From: Marinicauda algicola
GTDB lineage: Bacteria; Pseudomonadota; Alphaproteobacteria; Caulobacterales; Maricaulaceae
Direction of reading: 5' to 3'
Assembly: GCF_017161425.1 (NCBI RefSeq)
Contig: NZ_CP071057.1
Span: 868,001-932,000, forward strand
DNA length: 64,000 bases
Shown here: one piece after another, positions 8,661-15,845 of the stretch
How the letters are laid out: each line of letters begins with the position of its first letter
Position numbering within the stretch: the stretch's first letter is position 1
Program-made: the position numbers and the translations under genes
The notes under the pieces: model-generated
Database searches by the model: none
What the model saw: only the letters and a program-made list of their open reading frames with translations
What the model was told of the DNA's origin: nothing

Positions 8661-10433
8661 ATGGCCCAGCCCATTCTCAAAACTATCCCCCTGTCCGAGC
8701 TTCGGATTTCCAAACTCAACATGCGCCACAGCCGCAAGAAGCCGGACGTCTCCGACATCCTGCCGTCGATCCGCGAGAGTGGAGTCCGGCAAACGCTCTT
8801 GGTGCGCAAGGAAGGCGATCACTATGGCGTCGTCGCCGGACGGCGGCGCTATTTTGCCCTCAAGGAGATCGAGAAGGAGACGGGTGAAACCCCGCAAGTC
8901 CCCTGCGCGATCATGACCGAGGAAGACGCCGCGAGCGCCATTGCCGCGTCCGTCATCGAGAATGTCGGACGCTTGCCAGCGTCGGAAATGGAGCAGTACA
9001 CCGCCTTTAAGCGCCTGCACGATGAGGGGCGCAGCGTGGACGAGATCGCTGGCTTCTTTGGCGTCACCGAGCTTCTGGTGCGCCGCGTTCTGGCGCTGGC
9101 TTCACTCGCTGAACCGATCCGAAAACTCTACGCCGAGGACGAGATCGACCGCGAGACGATCCGCGTCCTGACACTCGCCACGCCAGACCAGCAGGCCGAA
9201 TGGTTGCGGCTTTACGAGAGCGAGGACGAACGCGCGCCTCGTGGCCGGAACTGTAAGGCATGGATCACGGGCGGGGCGATCATCACGACCGACAAGGCGC
9301 TGTTCGACATTGCAGACTATGAGGGCCAGATCACCGCCGACCTGTTCGGCGAGCATGGCGTGTTTGCCGATCCCGACGCCTTCTGGAAGGCGCAGTCAGC
9401 CGCTGTGGCGCACCGCGTCGAGACTTACATTGCAGACGGCTGGAAGGATGTCATTTGCCTTGAGCGCGGGGCCTTCTTCCATCGCTGGGATCACCAGACG
9501 CGCACCAAACGCCAGGGCGGCAAGGTCTATGTCGAGCTACGCCATGACGGCACAGTGACCTTCCATGAGGGCTTCATTTCACAGGCCGAGGCGCGGCGAC
9601 AGGAGACGGCAAAGACAGGCAAGGACGATGCGCCTGCCGCGCCCGTCAAACCCGAAATGTCCGGCCCGCTGGCGGAATACATTCTCCTGCATCGTCATGG
9701 CGCAGCGACGGCAAGCCTTGCGGGCCAGCCTGCCATCGCGCTGCGCCTGATGGTGGCCCACGCCATGACCGGCAGCGCGCTCTGGCAAGTCCGCGCCCAT
9801 GAATGCACAAGCCGCAAGGAGGACACGCGCGCGAGCCTTGAGGCATCAAAAGCCGCTGCCGAGATAGAGGAAAAGCGCGCCCGCATCGCTTCCCTGTTTG
9901 AGGCGCGGGGCGTGTCGGCCGAGGCGCGGCGCAATGGCGACGCCTACCGGCTCTGCGAAATCTTCGCCGCCTTGCTCGCCATGTCGGACGAGAAAGTCAT
10001 GGAGGTTCTGGCCTTCACCATGGCGCAGACGCTGGAAGCAGGTGGGCCGGTTGTCGAGGCCGTGCTGCATGTCTGCGAGACGGACCTATCCGCCTACTGG
10101 AAACCAGACGCAGCCTTCTTCGACTTGTTGCGCGACAAGCGCGCGATCAATGCCATGGTCGCTGACATCGGCTCGAAGTCACTCGCGGAGAGTTGCGCCA
10201 GCGACACTGCAAAGGTCCAGAAAGCAATCATCGGCAACCGGATCATGGGTCATGGATGCGAGCCCAATCCCGACTGGCGGCCCGCATGGATGCAGGTGCC
10301 GCCCGCCCGCCTTGTCGAGGGGGCAGGTTCACCGCCCGCAGACGCATGGGCACGGGTCGCGGGGCTGTTCGAGCGCGGCGAAGACATTGATGGAGCCGCG
10401 ACGCAAGCCTTCGATCGGCCACACGCCGCCTGA
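8661..10433 (+). CDS. ParB/RepB/Spo0J-family protein
   Basis: This 590-residue protein has an N-terminal ParB domain: LSELRISKLNMRHS, SDILPSIRESGVRQTLLVR and GVVAGRRRYFAL, within about residues 10-75. A KorB-like helix-turn-helix region (DEIAGFFGVTELLVRRVLAL, about 127-146) and a long C-terminal part follow. ParB proteins bind DNA sites and often use CTP; large versions like this one are found on conjugative elements near ardA. There is no ParA ATPase gene and no parS cluster that I can recognise, so a classical partition role is not assured; regulation or a nuclease-like role is possible. A terminator follows at 10467. Confidence 0.85.
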   Translation: MAQPILKTIPLSELRISKLNMRHSRKKPDVSDILPSIRESGVRQTLLVRKEGDHYGVVAGRRRYFALKEIEKETGETPQVPCAIMTEEDAASAIAASVIENVGRLPASEMEQYTAFKRLHDEGRSVDEIAGFFGVTELLVRRVLALASLAEPIRKLYAEDEIDRETIRVLTLATPDQQAEWLRLYESEDERAPRGRNCKAWITGGAIITTDKALFDIADYEGQITADLFGEHGVFADPDAFWKAQSAAVAHRVETYIADGWKDVICLERGAFFHRWDHQTRTKRQGGKVYVELRHDGTVTFHEGFISQAEARRQETAKTGKDDAPAAPVKPEMSGPLAEYILLHRHGAATASLAGQPAIALRLMVAHAMTGSALWQVRAHECTSRKEDTRASLEASKAAAEIEEKRARIASLFEARGVSAEARRNGDAYRLCEIFAALLAMSDEKVMEVLAFTMAQTLEAGGPVVEAVLHVCETDLSAYWKPDAAFFDLLRDKRAINAMVADIGSKSLAESCASDTAKVQKAIIGNRIMGHGCEPNPDWRPAWMQVPPARLVEGAGSPPADAWARVAGLFERGEDIDGAATQAFDRPHAA

Positions 10434-10466
10434 CGGTTCAGTCTCCTCGTCAGGCGGATGACGGAG

Positions 10467-10495
10467 CCGCCCGGTGACAGTCGCCGGGCGGTTTT
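10467..10495 (+). terminator. Rho-independent terminator after the ParB-like gene
   Basis: There is a perfect 8-bp stem (CCGCCCGG / CCGGGCGG) with a 9-nt loop followed by TTTT. It sits about 35 bp beyond the stop codon and should end the ardA-parB transcript. Confidence 0.8.
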
Positions 10496-10618
10496 ACGCG
10501 CACTGATTGATGCTGCCTAGGCACAGGCAGAGGGTTCATTGATTGAACCGCGCCGAAAAAAATCGCTCGTCTTTGGGTCTCGCTTGGCTTTCCGAAATGG
10601 CGGCCAGCTTCGGTTCAT

Positions 10619-10646
10619 CCGTTTCCAACTGATGCGCTCCGAACCC
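10619..10646 (+). repeat. 28-bp direct repeat, left copy, flanking the mer cassette
   Basis: The core is TGATGCGCTCCGAACCC. The copy at 11777-11804 matches it at 27 of 28 positions and in the same orientation. The pair brackets merR, merT and the GDCCVxC gene exactly, suggesting the edges of a unit that was inserted or duplicated. Confidence 0.85.
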
Positions 10647-10662
10647 GACCTCTGAACGCCCA

Positions 10663-10893
10663 TTACCCGCCGCAGCAATCACCCATCTGGATCGGCGGGC
10701 ATTTCACATCGCCGAAGGAACAATAGACGCAGCAGTCTCCTGGAAGCGGTTTCAGCAGCGCCCCGCATCCCTTACAGTCATAGAAATACTGGCAGGCGTC
10801 AGTGGGCATAAGGTCCTTGGACCGATGTCCGCATTGGGGACAGGTCAGCGTCGAAGAGGGCTCAAAGCCATCGCTCATCTGAGGTTCAGCCAT
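10663..10893 (-). CDS. GDCCVxC-domain metal-resistance-associated small protein
   Basis: This 76-residue protein has eleven cysteines: CPQCG (18-22), C34, CKGCG (40-44), then GDCCVYCSFGDVKCPP (52-67) and a final GDCCGG. The GDCCVxC signature is found in small proteins next to mercury-resistance genes; in some relatives a cysteine is replaced by selenocysteine, but here it is an ordinary Cys codon. The fold is probably a metal- or thiolate-binding ribbon; no reaction is established. It overlaps the 3' end of merT by 19 bp, so the two are co-transcribed from the MerR-type promoter. Confidence 0.8.
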   Translation of the reverse strand: MAEPQMSDGFEPSSTLTCPQCGHRSKDLMPTDACQYFYDCKGCGALLKPLPGDCCVYCSFGDVKCPPIQMGDCCGG

Positions 10894-11252
10894 CGCAGCA
10901 ACGCTCCTTCATAAGACGGCAATATCCATGCGCCCACGAGCAGCAGGACAGCCACCGAGACACTGATCCAGAACCGCGTCTTCGGACGCCGACCGCCGCG
11001 CAAGGCGAAAACAATGGCACCTGCAAGCAGGAGCATTGCAACGATCATGAAGGCGTTCTTGTAGCGGGCGAAGAAGCCAAGATTGGCGACAAGCGCGCTG
11101 CTGACGCCAAGGTTTACAAGCAGGATTGGCAGCACGCAGCACGAGGCCCCAAGGAAGGCGAAAAAGCCGCCGAGGACGCCGCCGCCCGCCAGCCAGCCAT
11201 TGGCGCGGGACGCCTTGGTCACAGTCACATCGTTGTCAGTTTCAGCGGTCAT
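10875..11252 (-). CDS. merT: MerT-like mercuric ion transporter
   Basis: This 125-residue inner-membrane protein has three predicted membrane segments and the vicinal cysteine pair GASCCVLP (C38-C39) in the first one, as in MerT, which takes Hg(II) from periplasm to cytoplasm. The second cytosolic Cys pair of classical Tn501 MerT is not visible, so it is closer to the shorter MerT variants. It is divergent from merR and first in a two-gene unit with the GDCCVxC gene. No merP and no merA are in the window, which leaves the fate of imported mercury unexplained. Confidence 0.8.
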   Translation of the reverse strand: MTAETDNDVTVTKASRANGWLAGGGVLGGFFAFLGASCCVLPILLVNLGVSSALVANLGFFARYKNAFMIVAMLLLAGAIVFALRGGRRPKTRFWISVSVAVLLLVGAWILPSYEGALLRWLNLR

Positions 11253-11258
11253 CTTTAT

Positions 11259-11289
11259 GGCCTACAATCTGTAGCCGCTACAGAAGCAA
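11259..11289 (-). promoter_or_regulatory. MerR-type promoter for merT (19-bp spacer with dyad)
   Basis: Reading leftwards, -35 TTGCTT (11284-11289) and -10 TAGGCC (11259-11264) are separated by exactly 19 bp. The spacer contains the dyad CTGTAG-CGG-CTACAG. An over-long 19-bp spacer with a central dyad is the hallmark of MerR-activated promoters. It lies between the merT and merR starts and so can also repress merR. Confidence 0.8.
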
Positions 11290-11300
11290 GAGGCAATTTC

Positions 11301-11696
11301 ATGACCGGGTTCAGAATCGGGCGATTGAGCGAGGAAACGGGCGTCCATATCGAGACGATCCGCTACTATGAAAAGATCGGTCTTGTTCCGAAACCTCCCC
11401 GCAGCGATGGCGGTAGGCGGCTCTATGACGGTGGTGCAATCCAGCGCCTGCGCTTCATCCGGCGGGCGCGCGACCTTGGCTTTCCTCTCGATGATGTGCG
11501 TTCGTTGATGGGCCTTGCGACCGAACCTGGATGCTGCGCGGACGCTTTTGAGATTGCAGAACGTCACCGATCGGATGTGCGAAACCGCATCGCCGATCTG
11601 CGTCGTCTGGAACGGCGTCTGGCGGAGCTGACAAAGGCCTGCCAAAGCGATGGCGATCTCGAATGCGGACTTATCGATGCGCTCTCACGGAGCTGA
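11301..11696 (+). CDS. merR: MerR-family mercury-responsive regulator
   Basis: This 131-residue regulator has the MerR winged-helix start (FRIGRLSEETGVHIETIRYY), a coiled-coil dimer helix and cysteines C79, C114 and C122. Their spacing (35 and 8) closely follows the Hg-binding triad of MerR (C82, C117, C126). It is divergent from merT and abuts the 19-bp-spacer promoter. Known MerR proteins untwist such promoters when Hg(II) binds across the dimer. An arsenic or lead specificity cannot be excluded, but the Cys pattern and neighbours favour mercury. Confidence 0.85.
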   Translation: MTGFRIGRLSEETGVHIETIRYYEKIGLVPKPPRSDGGRRLYDGGAIQRLRFIRRARDLGFPLDDVRSLMGLATEPGCCADAFEIAERHRSDVRNRIADLRRLERRLAELTKACQSDGDLECGLIDALSRS

Positions 11697-11776
11697 GAAT
11701 GGCATTGGCCGAGCCAGTTTCCGTGCCGGTCGATGTTCGCTGATACAATGACGACTGGCAGGTAGCGCAGTTCCTT

Positions 11777-11804
11777 CCGTTTCCACCTGATGCGCTCCGA
11801 ACCC
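11777..11804 (+). repeat. 28-bp direct repeat, right copy, flanking the mer cassette
   Basis: This differs from the 10619-10646 copy at one base (C for A in the TTCCACCTG part). It lies about 80 bp after merR. The surrounding 350 bp (11697-12046) holds no gene; it contains this repeat, the nested inverted repeat at 11869 and the DUF736 leader. Confidence 0.85.
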
Positions 11805-11868
11805 CTTGTTCCCGTCTCATGCCGTGTGACCTGGACGACGCCTGTCGGGCCTTGAAACCGGCCCATGC

Positions 11869-11917
11869 GAAGAATTTTCCCCGCCGCTTTGCGGCTCCTC
11901 GCCGATCAAAATTCTTC
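11869..11917. repeat. Nested inverted repeat upstream of the DUF736 gene
   Basis: The outer arms GAAGAATTTT (11869-11878) and AAAATTCTTC (11908-11917) are perfect 10-bp complements. Between them is a second hairpin, GCCGC-TTT-GCGGC (11883-11895). It resembles a structured origin, recombination or RNA element rather than a simple terminator. Its function is unknown. Confidence 0.6.
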
Positions 11918-12046
11918 TCCGGGCCGGTGCTCCACTGCGTTTCGCCCGCGAGCGGTTCAGGCCCGCCCTGCGCCGTCCTTTCGGTCCGGCGTCGACGGGG
12001 ACAAGGGGTCTCCGGGACACGATCAGAAACGAAAGGAACTATCACC

Positions 12047-12370
12047 ATGGCCAACGCACTCGGATATGTCAGCGAAACCAAAACCGGCTTCGAAGGCGCT
12101 CTTGCAATGATGAACCTCACCGCTGCCATCCGCATCGAGAAGAACGCGGAGAAAGCCGCCGACGGACAGCCCGACTACCGCATCTTCGCCGGAGAAACCT
12201 CGACCGAAATCGGCGGCGGATGGCTTCGCAAAGCCAAGGCATCAGGGCGCGAATATGTCTCGATCACCCTCGCAGACCCGCAGATCGGCCCGCGCAAGAT
12301 CTACGCGAACCTCGCCCCTGTGAAAGGCAAGAAAGGCCGCCACGTGATCCTCTGGAACCCGCGGGACTAG
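12047..12370 (+). CDS. DUF736-family protein
   Basis: This 107-residue protein matches the DUF736 pattern: an N-terminal strand region with a Gly/Phe core, FAGETSTEIGGGWLRKAKA and the C-terminal KKGRHVILWNPRD. The family is nearly confined to plasmids and integrative elements of Alphaproteobacteria and is usually found beside relaxase genes; its function is not established. I chose the ATG at 12047, which has GAAAGGA upstream; the open frame extends further 5' but without similarity. A terminator follows at 12394. Confidence 0.85.
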   Translation: MANALGYVSETKTGFEGALAMMNLTAAIRIEKNAEKAADGQPDYRIFAGETSTEIGGGWLRKAKASGREYVSITLADPQIGPRKIYANLAPVKGKKGRHVILWNPRD

Positions 12371-12393
12371 GGGGCAGATCCATCGCAAGCGAG

Positions 12394-12425
12394 CCGCTCC
12401 GGAGATCAGCTCCGGGGCGGTTTTT
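12394..12425 (+). terminator. Rho-independent terminator after DUF736 gene
   Basis: The 11-bp stem (CCGCTCCGGAG / CTCCGGGGCGG, one T-G pair) has a 5-nt loop and is followed by TTTTT. It lies 24 bp past the DUF736 stop. Confidence 0.8.
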
Positions 12426-12489
12426 GCGTGTAGAAACAATGGTAAACAGGCAGGTGAAAAATTGCGCATGCGCTTTTTGCGGCTACAAA

Positions 12490-12506
12490 TGGCGGCGTCT
12501 GGCGGC
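12490..12506 (+). repeat. TGGCGGC iterons, site A (two units, 10-bp period)
   Basis: TGGCGGC at 12490-12496 and again at 12500-12506, separated by 3 bp, lie 45-60 bp before the HTH gene at 12551. The pattern is the same as at 13295-13341 and, inverted, at 23215-23231. The 10-bp period places the units on one face of the helix, as for a bound regulator. Confidence 0.6.
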
Positions 12507-12550
12507 ATCCTTTTCGTGGACTTTACAGCCACGAGAAGGAGCCTGACATC

Positions 12551-12787
12551 ATGGCCAAAGATAACCGGAAACCGCCACAGCGTGAGGAGCTGCCCGAGCT
12601 TCTGACCGCTATCGAGGCGGCAGAATTTCTGAACCTGTCGCCCATCACCCTCAGCCATTACCGCTATCAGGGACGCGGGCCGATCTACCGCAAGCATGGC
12701 TGGCGCGTCTACTACACGAGAGCTGATCTGGTGGACTGGTCTAACCGCCAGAGATGGGCCTCGACCGGCGAGCCACTGCGGTCATGA
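12551..12787 (+). CDS. Helix-turn-helix regulator of the transfer cluster
   Basis: This 78-residue DNA-binding protein is of the excisionase/HTH_17 type: LLTAIEAAEFLNLSPITLSH, then RGPIYRKHGWRVYYTRADLV as the wing. It overlaps the traF start by ATGA, so it heads the traF operon; the relaxase gene follows 232 bp after traF. An 11-bp imperfect inverted repeat (12509-12519 / 12529-12539) and the TGGCGGC units lie just upstream. It may regulate its own operon and the relaxase through these sites; that link is inference. Confidence 0.75.
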   Translation: MAKDNRKPPQREELPELLTAIEAAEFLNLSPITLSHYRYQGRGPIYRKHGWRVYYTRADLVDWSNRQRWASTGEPLRS

Positions 12788-13287
12788 GACGGCGGAAACG
12801 TGTGATCGGCGTTGGCCTTCTGGGCATCGGGCTCGCCCTGTTCGGCGCAGTTTTTACGCCTCAGGATCGGCTGATCTGGAACCGGACCGGCAGCGCGCCG
12901 CAAGGGCTGTACTGGCTGAGCGACGAGCCATTCACCCTTGGCCGATGGGTCGTCGTCTCAGCCAGAAGCGATGACGCGCAGTGGGCTCAGACCCAAGGAT
13001 TTGTCGGGCGGGATTGGCCTTTATTGAAGCAGATTGCAGGGCTGCCCGGCGATGAAATCTGCCGTTGGGACACGCAGCTTCTGATCAATGGAAAAGTCGG
13101 GGGAGAGGCGCGATTGCGAGACTCTTCGGGGCGGGATTTGCCGTCCTGGGAGGGCTGTATGGTGCTTGGGCAAGACCAGCTCTTCCTGATGAATGCGCAC
13201 CCGGACTCCCTCGATGGACGCTATTTCGGACCCGTTGAAATCCATGATCTCGTTGGCGTGGCGCGTCTGATCCTTGCTTGGCGGTGA
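12784..13287 (+). CDS. traF: TraF-like S26-family signal peptidase (conjugative transfer)
   Basis: This 167-residue membrane protein has one N-terminal transmembrane helix (residues 6-25) and the S26 protease motifs: catalytic Ser in TGSAPQGLYWL and the general-base Lys in LLKQIAGLPGD. TraF proteins of the IncP type process and cyclise the pilin TrbC in conjugative systems. The ATG at 12784 is coupled to the preceding HTH gene (ATGA). No trbC pilin is in the window, so its substrate would have to come from genes outside. Confidence 0.85.
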   Translation: MRRRKRVIGVGLLGIGLALFGAVFTPQDRLIWNRTGSAPQGLYWLSDEPFTLGRWVVVSARSDDAQWAQTQGFVGRDWPLLKQIAGLPGDEICRWDTQLLINGKVGGEARLRDSSGRDLPSWEGCMVLGQDQLFLMNAHPDSLDGRYFGPVEIHDLVGVARLILAWR

Positions 13288-13294
13288 TCAGAGA

Positions 13295-13341
13295 TGGCGG
13301 CGTATTCCGGCATATGGCGGCAATTTGCGGCGAAAGGTGGC
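13295..13341 (+). repeat. TGGCGGC iterons, site B (five units, 10-bp period)
   Basis: The units are TGGCGGC, TTCCGGC, TGGCGGC, TTGCGGC and AGGTGGC, at 13295, 13305, 13315, 13325 and 13335, each separated by 3 bp. They begin 8 bp after traF and lie ahead of the relaxase gene. The remaining intergenic DNA up to 13519 also holds a TGCACC/GGTGCA dyad near 13385. The region is the most likely place for an oriT or a relaxase-operon control site. Confidence 0.65.
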
Positions 13342-13519
13342 ATGGGATGGGCCAGCGAACCCGAACGGGCAAGATTGAAGCTCATGCACCAGGGGGTGCA
13401 CAAGCCATTGTCTGCACATCTCTTTTTTGGCGTCTCATGCCGGAAAGTGTGGCGCCCGGTTTTCATGGGTTTTGTTGAATTCATTGAGGTTTTTTGGCGC
13501 CTGTGGGCGGAGACGCGCC

Positions 13520-15454
13520 ATGGTCGATGACACGGACTTCACCCCCCGGCTCGGCAAGCTGCGCGATGTCGGTGCGGGGTCTTCAAAGCGGTTTCGCGCG
13601 CGGGTTCTGAAGGTGGCCAAGGGCCTTCATCGAAAGCCGACGCGGCCCGGCTTTACCGGGGCGCGGATCGGACGCGGGAGCGCAGCGGGAATCCATGCCT
13701 TGTCACGCGCCGGACACATTGAGCGCTTCCGGATGCGGCGGGTCGTCGTCAAAGTGCACATTGCGCGCGCCCGAACCGGTATCGGAGTGGCGGCTTATGG
13801 AAGGCACCTTGACTACATCCAGCGCGACGGGGTGGACCGCGAGGGAAGGGGCGGCGAGCTTTATGGGCGCGAAGGTGAGCGCGTGGACGGGCGGGACTTC
13901 GCAGATCGCAGCCAGGATGACCGTCACCAGTTTCGCATCATTGTCTCGCCGGAAGATGCGGGCGAGATGGGTGATCTGAAAGAGACGACGCGGCGGCTGA
14001 TGAACGAGATGGAACGCGACCTTGGCACGCGGCTCGACTGGGTCGCCGTCGATCACCACAATACAGGCCATCCGCACACGCATATTGTCATTCGTGGCAA
14101 GGACGCGATGGGACAGGACCTTGTCATCGCGCGCGACTATCTGATGAAGGGCCTCCGCGCGCGGGCCGAAGAACGCCTCACCCAGGAACTGGGGCCGCGC
14201 CGTGATGTCGAGATCGCGAAAGCCCGGCAGCGTGAAGTGACCATGGATCGGTTCACCGGGCTCGACCGGGAGCTTGCATCACTAGCGGTGAATGACCGGG
14301 TTGAACTGCCTCCGGCCTCCGGGGCTCAGGCGAGGTTCACGCGGAGCCTGCAGCGCCAGAGGCTGGCGCATCTGGAAGGGCTGCATCTGGCGGCACCCTC
14401 CGGGACTGATGTCTGGCAGCTCAAGCCGAACTGGCAGCGCGCCCTGACGGCCATGGGGCGGCGCGGCGACATCATCCGCGCGCTGGCGGCCGGTGTCGAA
14501 CATGGCCCGCATCTGACAAAGGTGCACTTCTTCGATGAGCGCCTCGATGATGCGCCGCCTCTTCGCGGGACCGTCATCCAGAACGGACCAGAGGATGAAC
14601 TCACCGACAAAAGATTCCTGCTCCTTCAGGACTTCGAGGGCACGCCCTGGTATGTGCCGGCCGGAGATGATCCTGTGCCGCCCAGGGGCGCGGTTGTGGA
14701 GGTCTCCCGCAAGCAGGGGTCTCCCTCGCGTTCAGACCGGGTCATTACGCAGATCGCTGAGCGCAACGGCGGGTTTTATTCCGACGCGCTGCATGCCGAG
14801 GCTGATCCGTCAGCATCGAGCGCCTACCGGCTCGCGCACAAGCGCAGGCTGGAAGCGCTTCGCCGCGCCGGGATTGTGACGCGTGGCATGGACGGCGTCT
14901 GGCAAATCGGCGAGCGCTACCTTGAGCAGGCTGCGGAATATGAGGCGGCGCGGGGCGGCGGCATTCGTGTTCGGGTGCGCTCCTGGATGGCCATGGAGGC
15001 GCAGATCGAAGCGCGCGCGGAGACCTGGCTCGATCAGGTCAGTCCTACAGAGATCGGTGAAGGCGAAAAGCGGCTGCATGAGGCGCGCCTTTTGCGGCTT
15101 GGGTTTCTGCGCCGCGAGGGCTTGCTGGTGGATGAGCAGGACCGGCTCAGCGAAGAGGTTCGCCGTCGCATGCGGCTTGAAGAGCTGCGGCGAGCGGCAG
15201 CGGGCGAGACGAACCAGTCTGGTCGGAAGTATGCAGCGCTGGAAACGGGCGAGCGGTTCGAGGGCGTGTTCGAAAGGACAGCTGACCTTGCACAGGGCCG
15301 AATGGCGATCATCGGCAATGAGAAAGCCTTCGCCATGGTGCCGTGGCGGCCTGACCTAGAGCGTCAGCGCGGACGCTCGCTGGTGATTGAGGCGCGGGAA
15401 CACGGGATCAGCTGGACACTGCCCGGTGGGCGGCAGCGGGGGCTGGGGCGTTGA
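13520..15454 (+). CDS. Relaxase/mobilization nuclease with DUF3363 domain
   Basis: This 644-residue relaxase is expected to nick oriT and pilot DNA in conjugation. The N-terminal part contains a VirD2/TraI-like relaxase domain with the metal-binding histidine motif DHHNTGHPHTHIVIRG (about residues 175-190). An upstream HRQFRI-type strand and a long C-terminal DUF3363 region ending at GRQRGLGR are also present. I chose the ATG at 13520; the frame is open further upstream but the family starts near here. The usual neighbours traG and copG are displaced 7.8 kb downstream by metal-resistance cargo. Confidence 0.88.
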   Translation: MVDDTDFTPRLGKLRDVGAGSSKRFRARVLKVAKGLHRKPTRPGFTGARIGRGSAAGIHALSRAGHIERFRMRRVVVKVHIARARTGIGVAAYGRHLDYIQRDGVDREGRGGELYGREGERVDGRDFADRSQDDRHQFRIIVSPEDAGEMGDLKETTRRLMNEMERDLGTRLDWVAVDHHNTGHPHTHIVIRGKDAMGQDLVIARDYLMKGLRARAEERLTQELGPRRDVEIAKARQREVTMDRFTGLDRELASLAVNDRVELPPASGAQARFTRSLQRQRLAHLEGLHLAAPSGTDVWQLKPNWQRALTAMGRRGDIIRALAAGVEHGPHLTKVHFFDERLDDAPPLRGTVIQNGPEDELTDKRFLLLQDFEGTPWYVPAGDDPVPPRGAVVEVSRKQGSPSRSDRVITQIAERNGGFYSDALHAEADPSASSAYRLAHKRRLEALRRAGIVTRGMDGVWQIGERYLEQAAEYEAARGGGIRVRVRSWMAMEAQIEARAETWLDQVSPTEIGEGEKRLHEARLLRLGFLRREGLLVDEQDRLSEEVRRRMRLEELRRAAAGETNQSGRKYAALETGERFEGVFERTADLAQGRMAIIGNEKAFAMVPWRPDLERQRGRSLVIEAREHGISWTLPGGRQRGLGR

Positions 15455-15502
15455 CAGTCCTTGCGACTGGTCAGTTTCGCCGAAGCAGACCAGAAGACGA
15501 GC

Positions 15503-15841
15503 ATGGACATTCGCGCGACCTTTCTGATCTATCTTTTCGCGGCGGTGGCCGAGATTGCCGGGTGTTTTGCTTTCTGGGCCTGGCTGCGGCTTGGCAAGTC
15601 GGTGCTCTGGGTTGTTCCGGGCCTTCTGAGCCTGGCAATATTCGCCTGGCTTCTGACGCTCGTGGACATCGCTGCTGCCGGGCGCGCCTATGCCGCTTAT
15701 GGCGGGGTCTACATCCTGAGTTCGCTGATCTGGCTGTGGTCTGTCGAAGGTGTGCGCCCCGACCGCTGGGATGCGATCGGGGCGATGATCTGTCTTGCAG
15801 GTGCGGCGGTGATCCTGTTTGCGCCGCGCGCGGCAAGTTGA
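15503..15841 (+). CDS. ynfA: YnfA-family (UPF0060) small membrane protein
   Basis: This 112-residue protein has four predicted membrane helices and the YnfA core: [20 protein letters not shown], then AFAWLLTL-like and [20 protein letters not shown]. YnfA resembles small multidrug exporters and is often found in metal-resistance islands, but its substrate is not firmly known. The ATG at 15503 fits the family start; the longer frame from 15461 overlaps the relaxase tail region. It converges on czcA with 4 bp between stop codons. Confidence 0.85.
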   Translation: MDIRATFLIYLFAAVAEIAGCFAFWAWLRLGKSVLWVVPGLLSLAIFAWLLTLVDIAAAGRAYAAYGGVYILSSLIWLWSVEGVRPDRWDAIGAMICLAGAAVILFAPRAAS

Positions 15842-15845
15842 GGCG

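Noticed and set aside
8661-10433. A plasmid replication or partition locus
   Set aside because: Only a ParB-like gene is present; no ParA, replication initiator or clear parS array was found.
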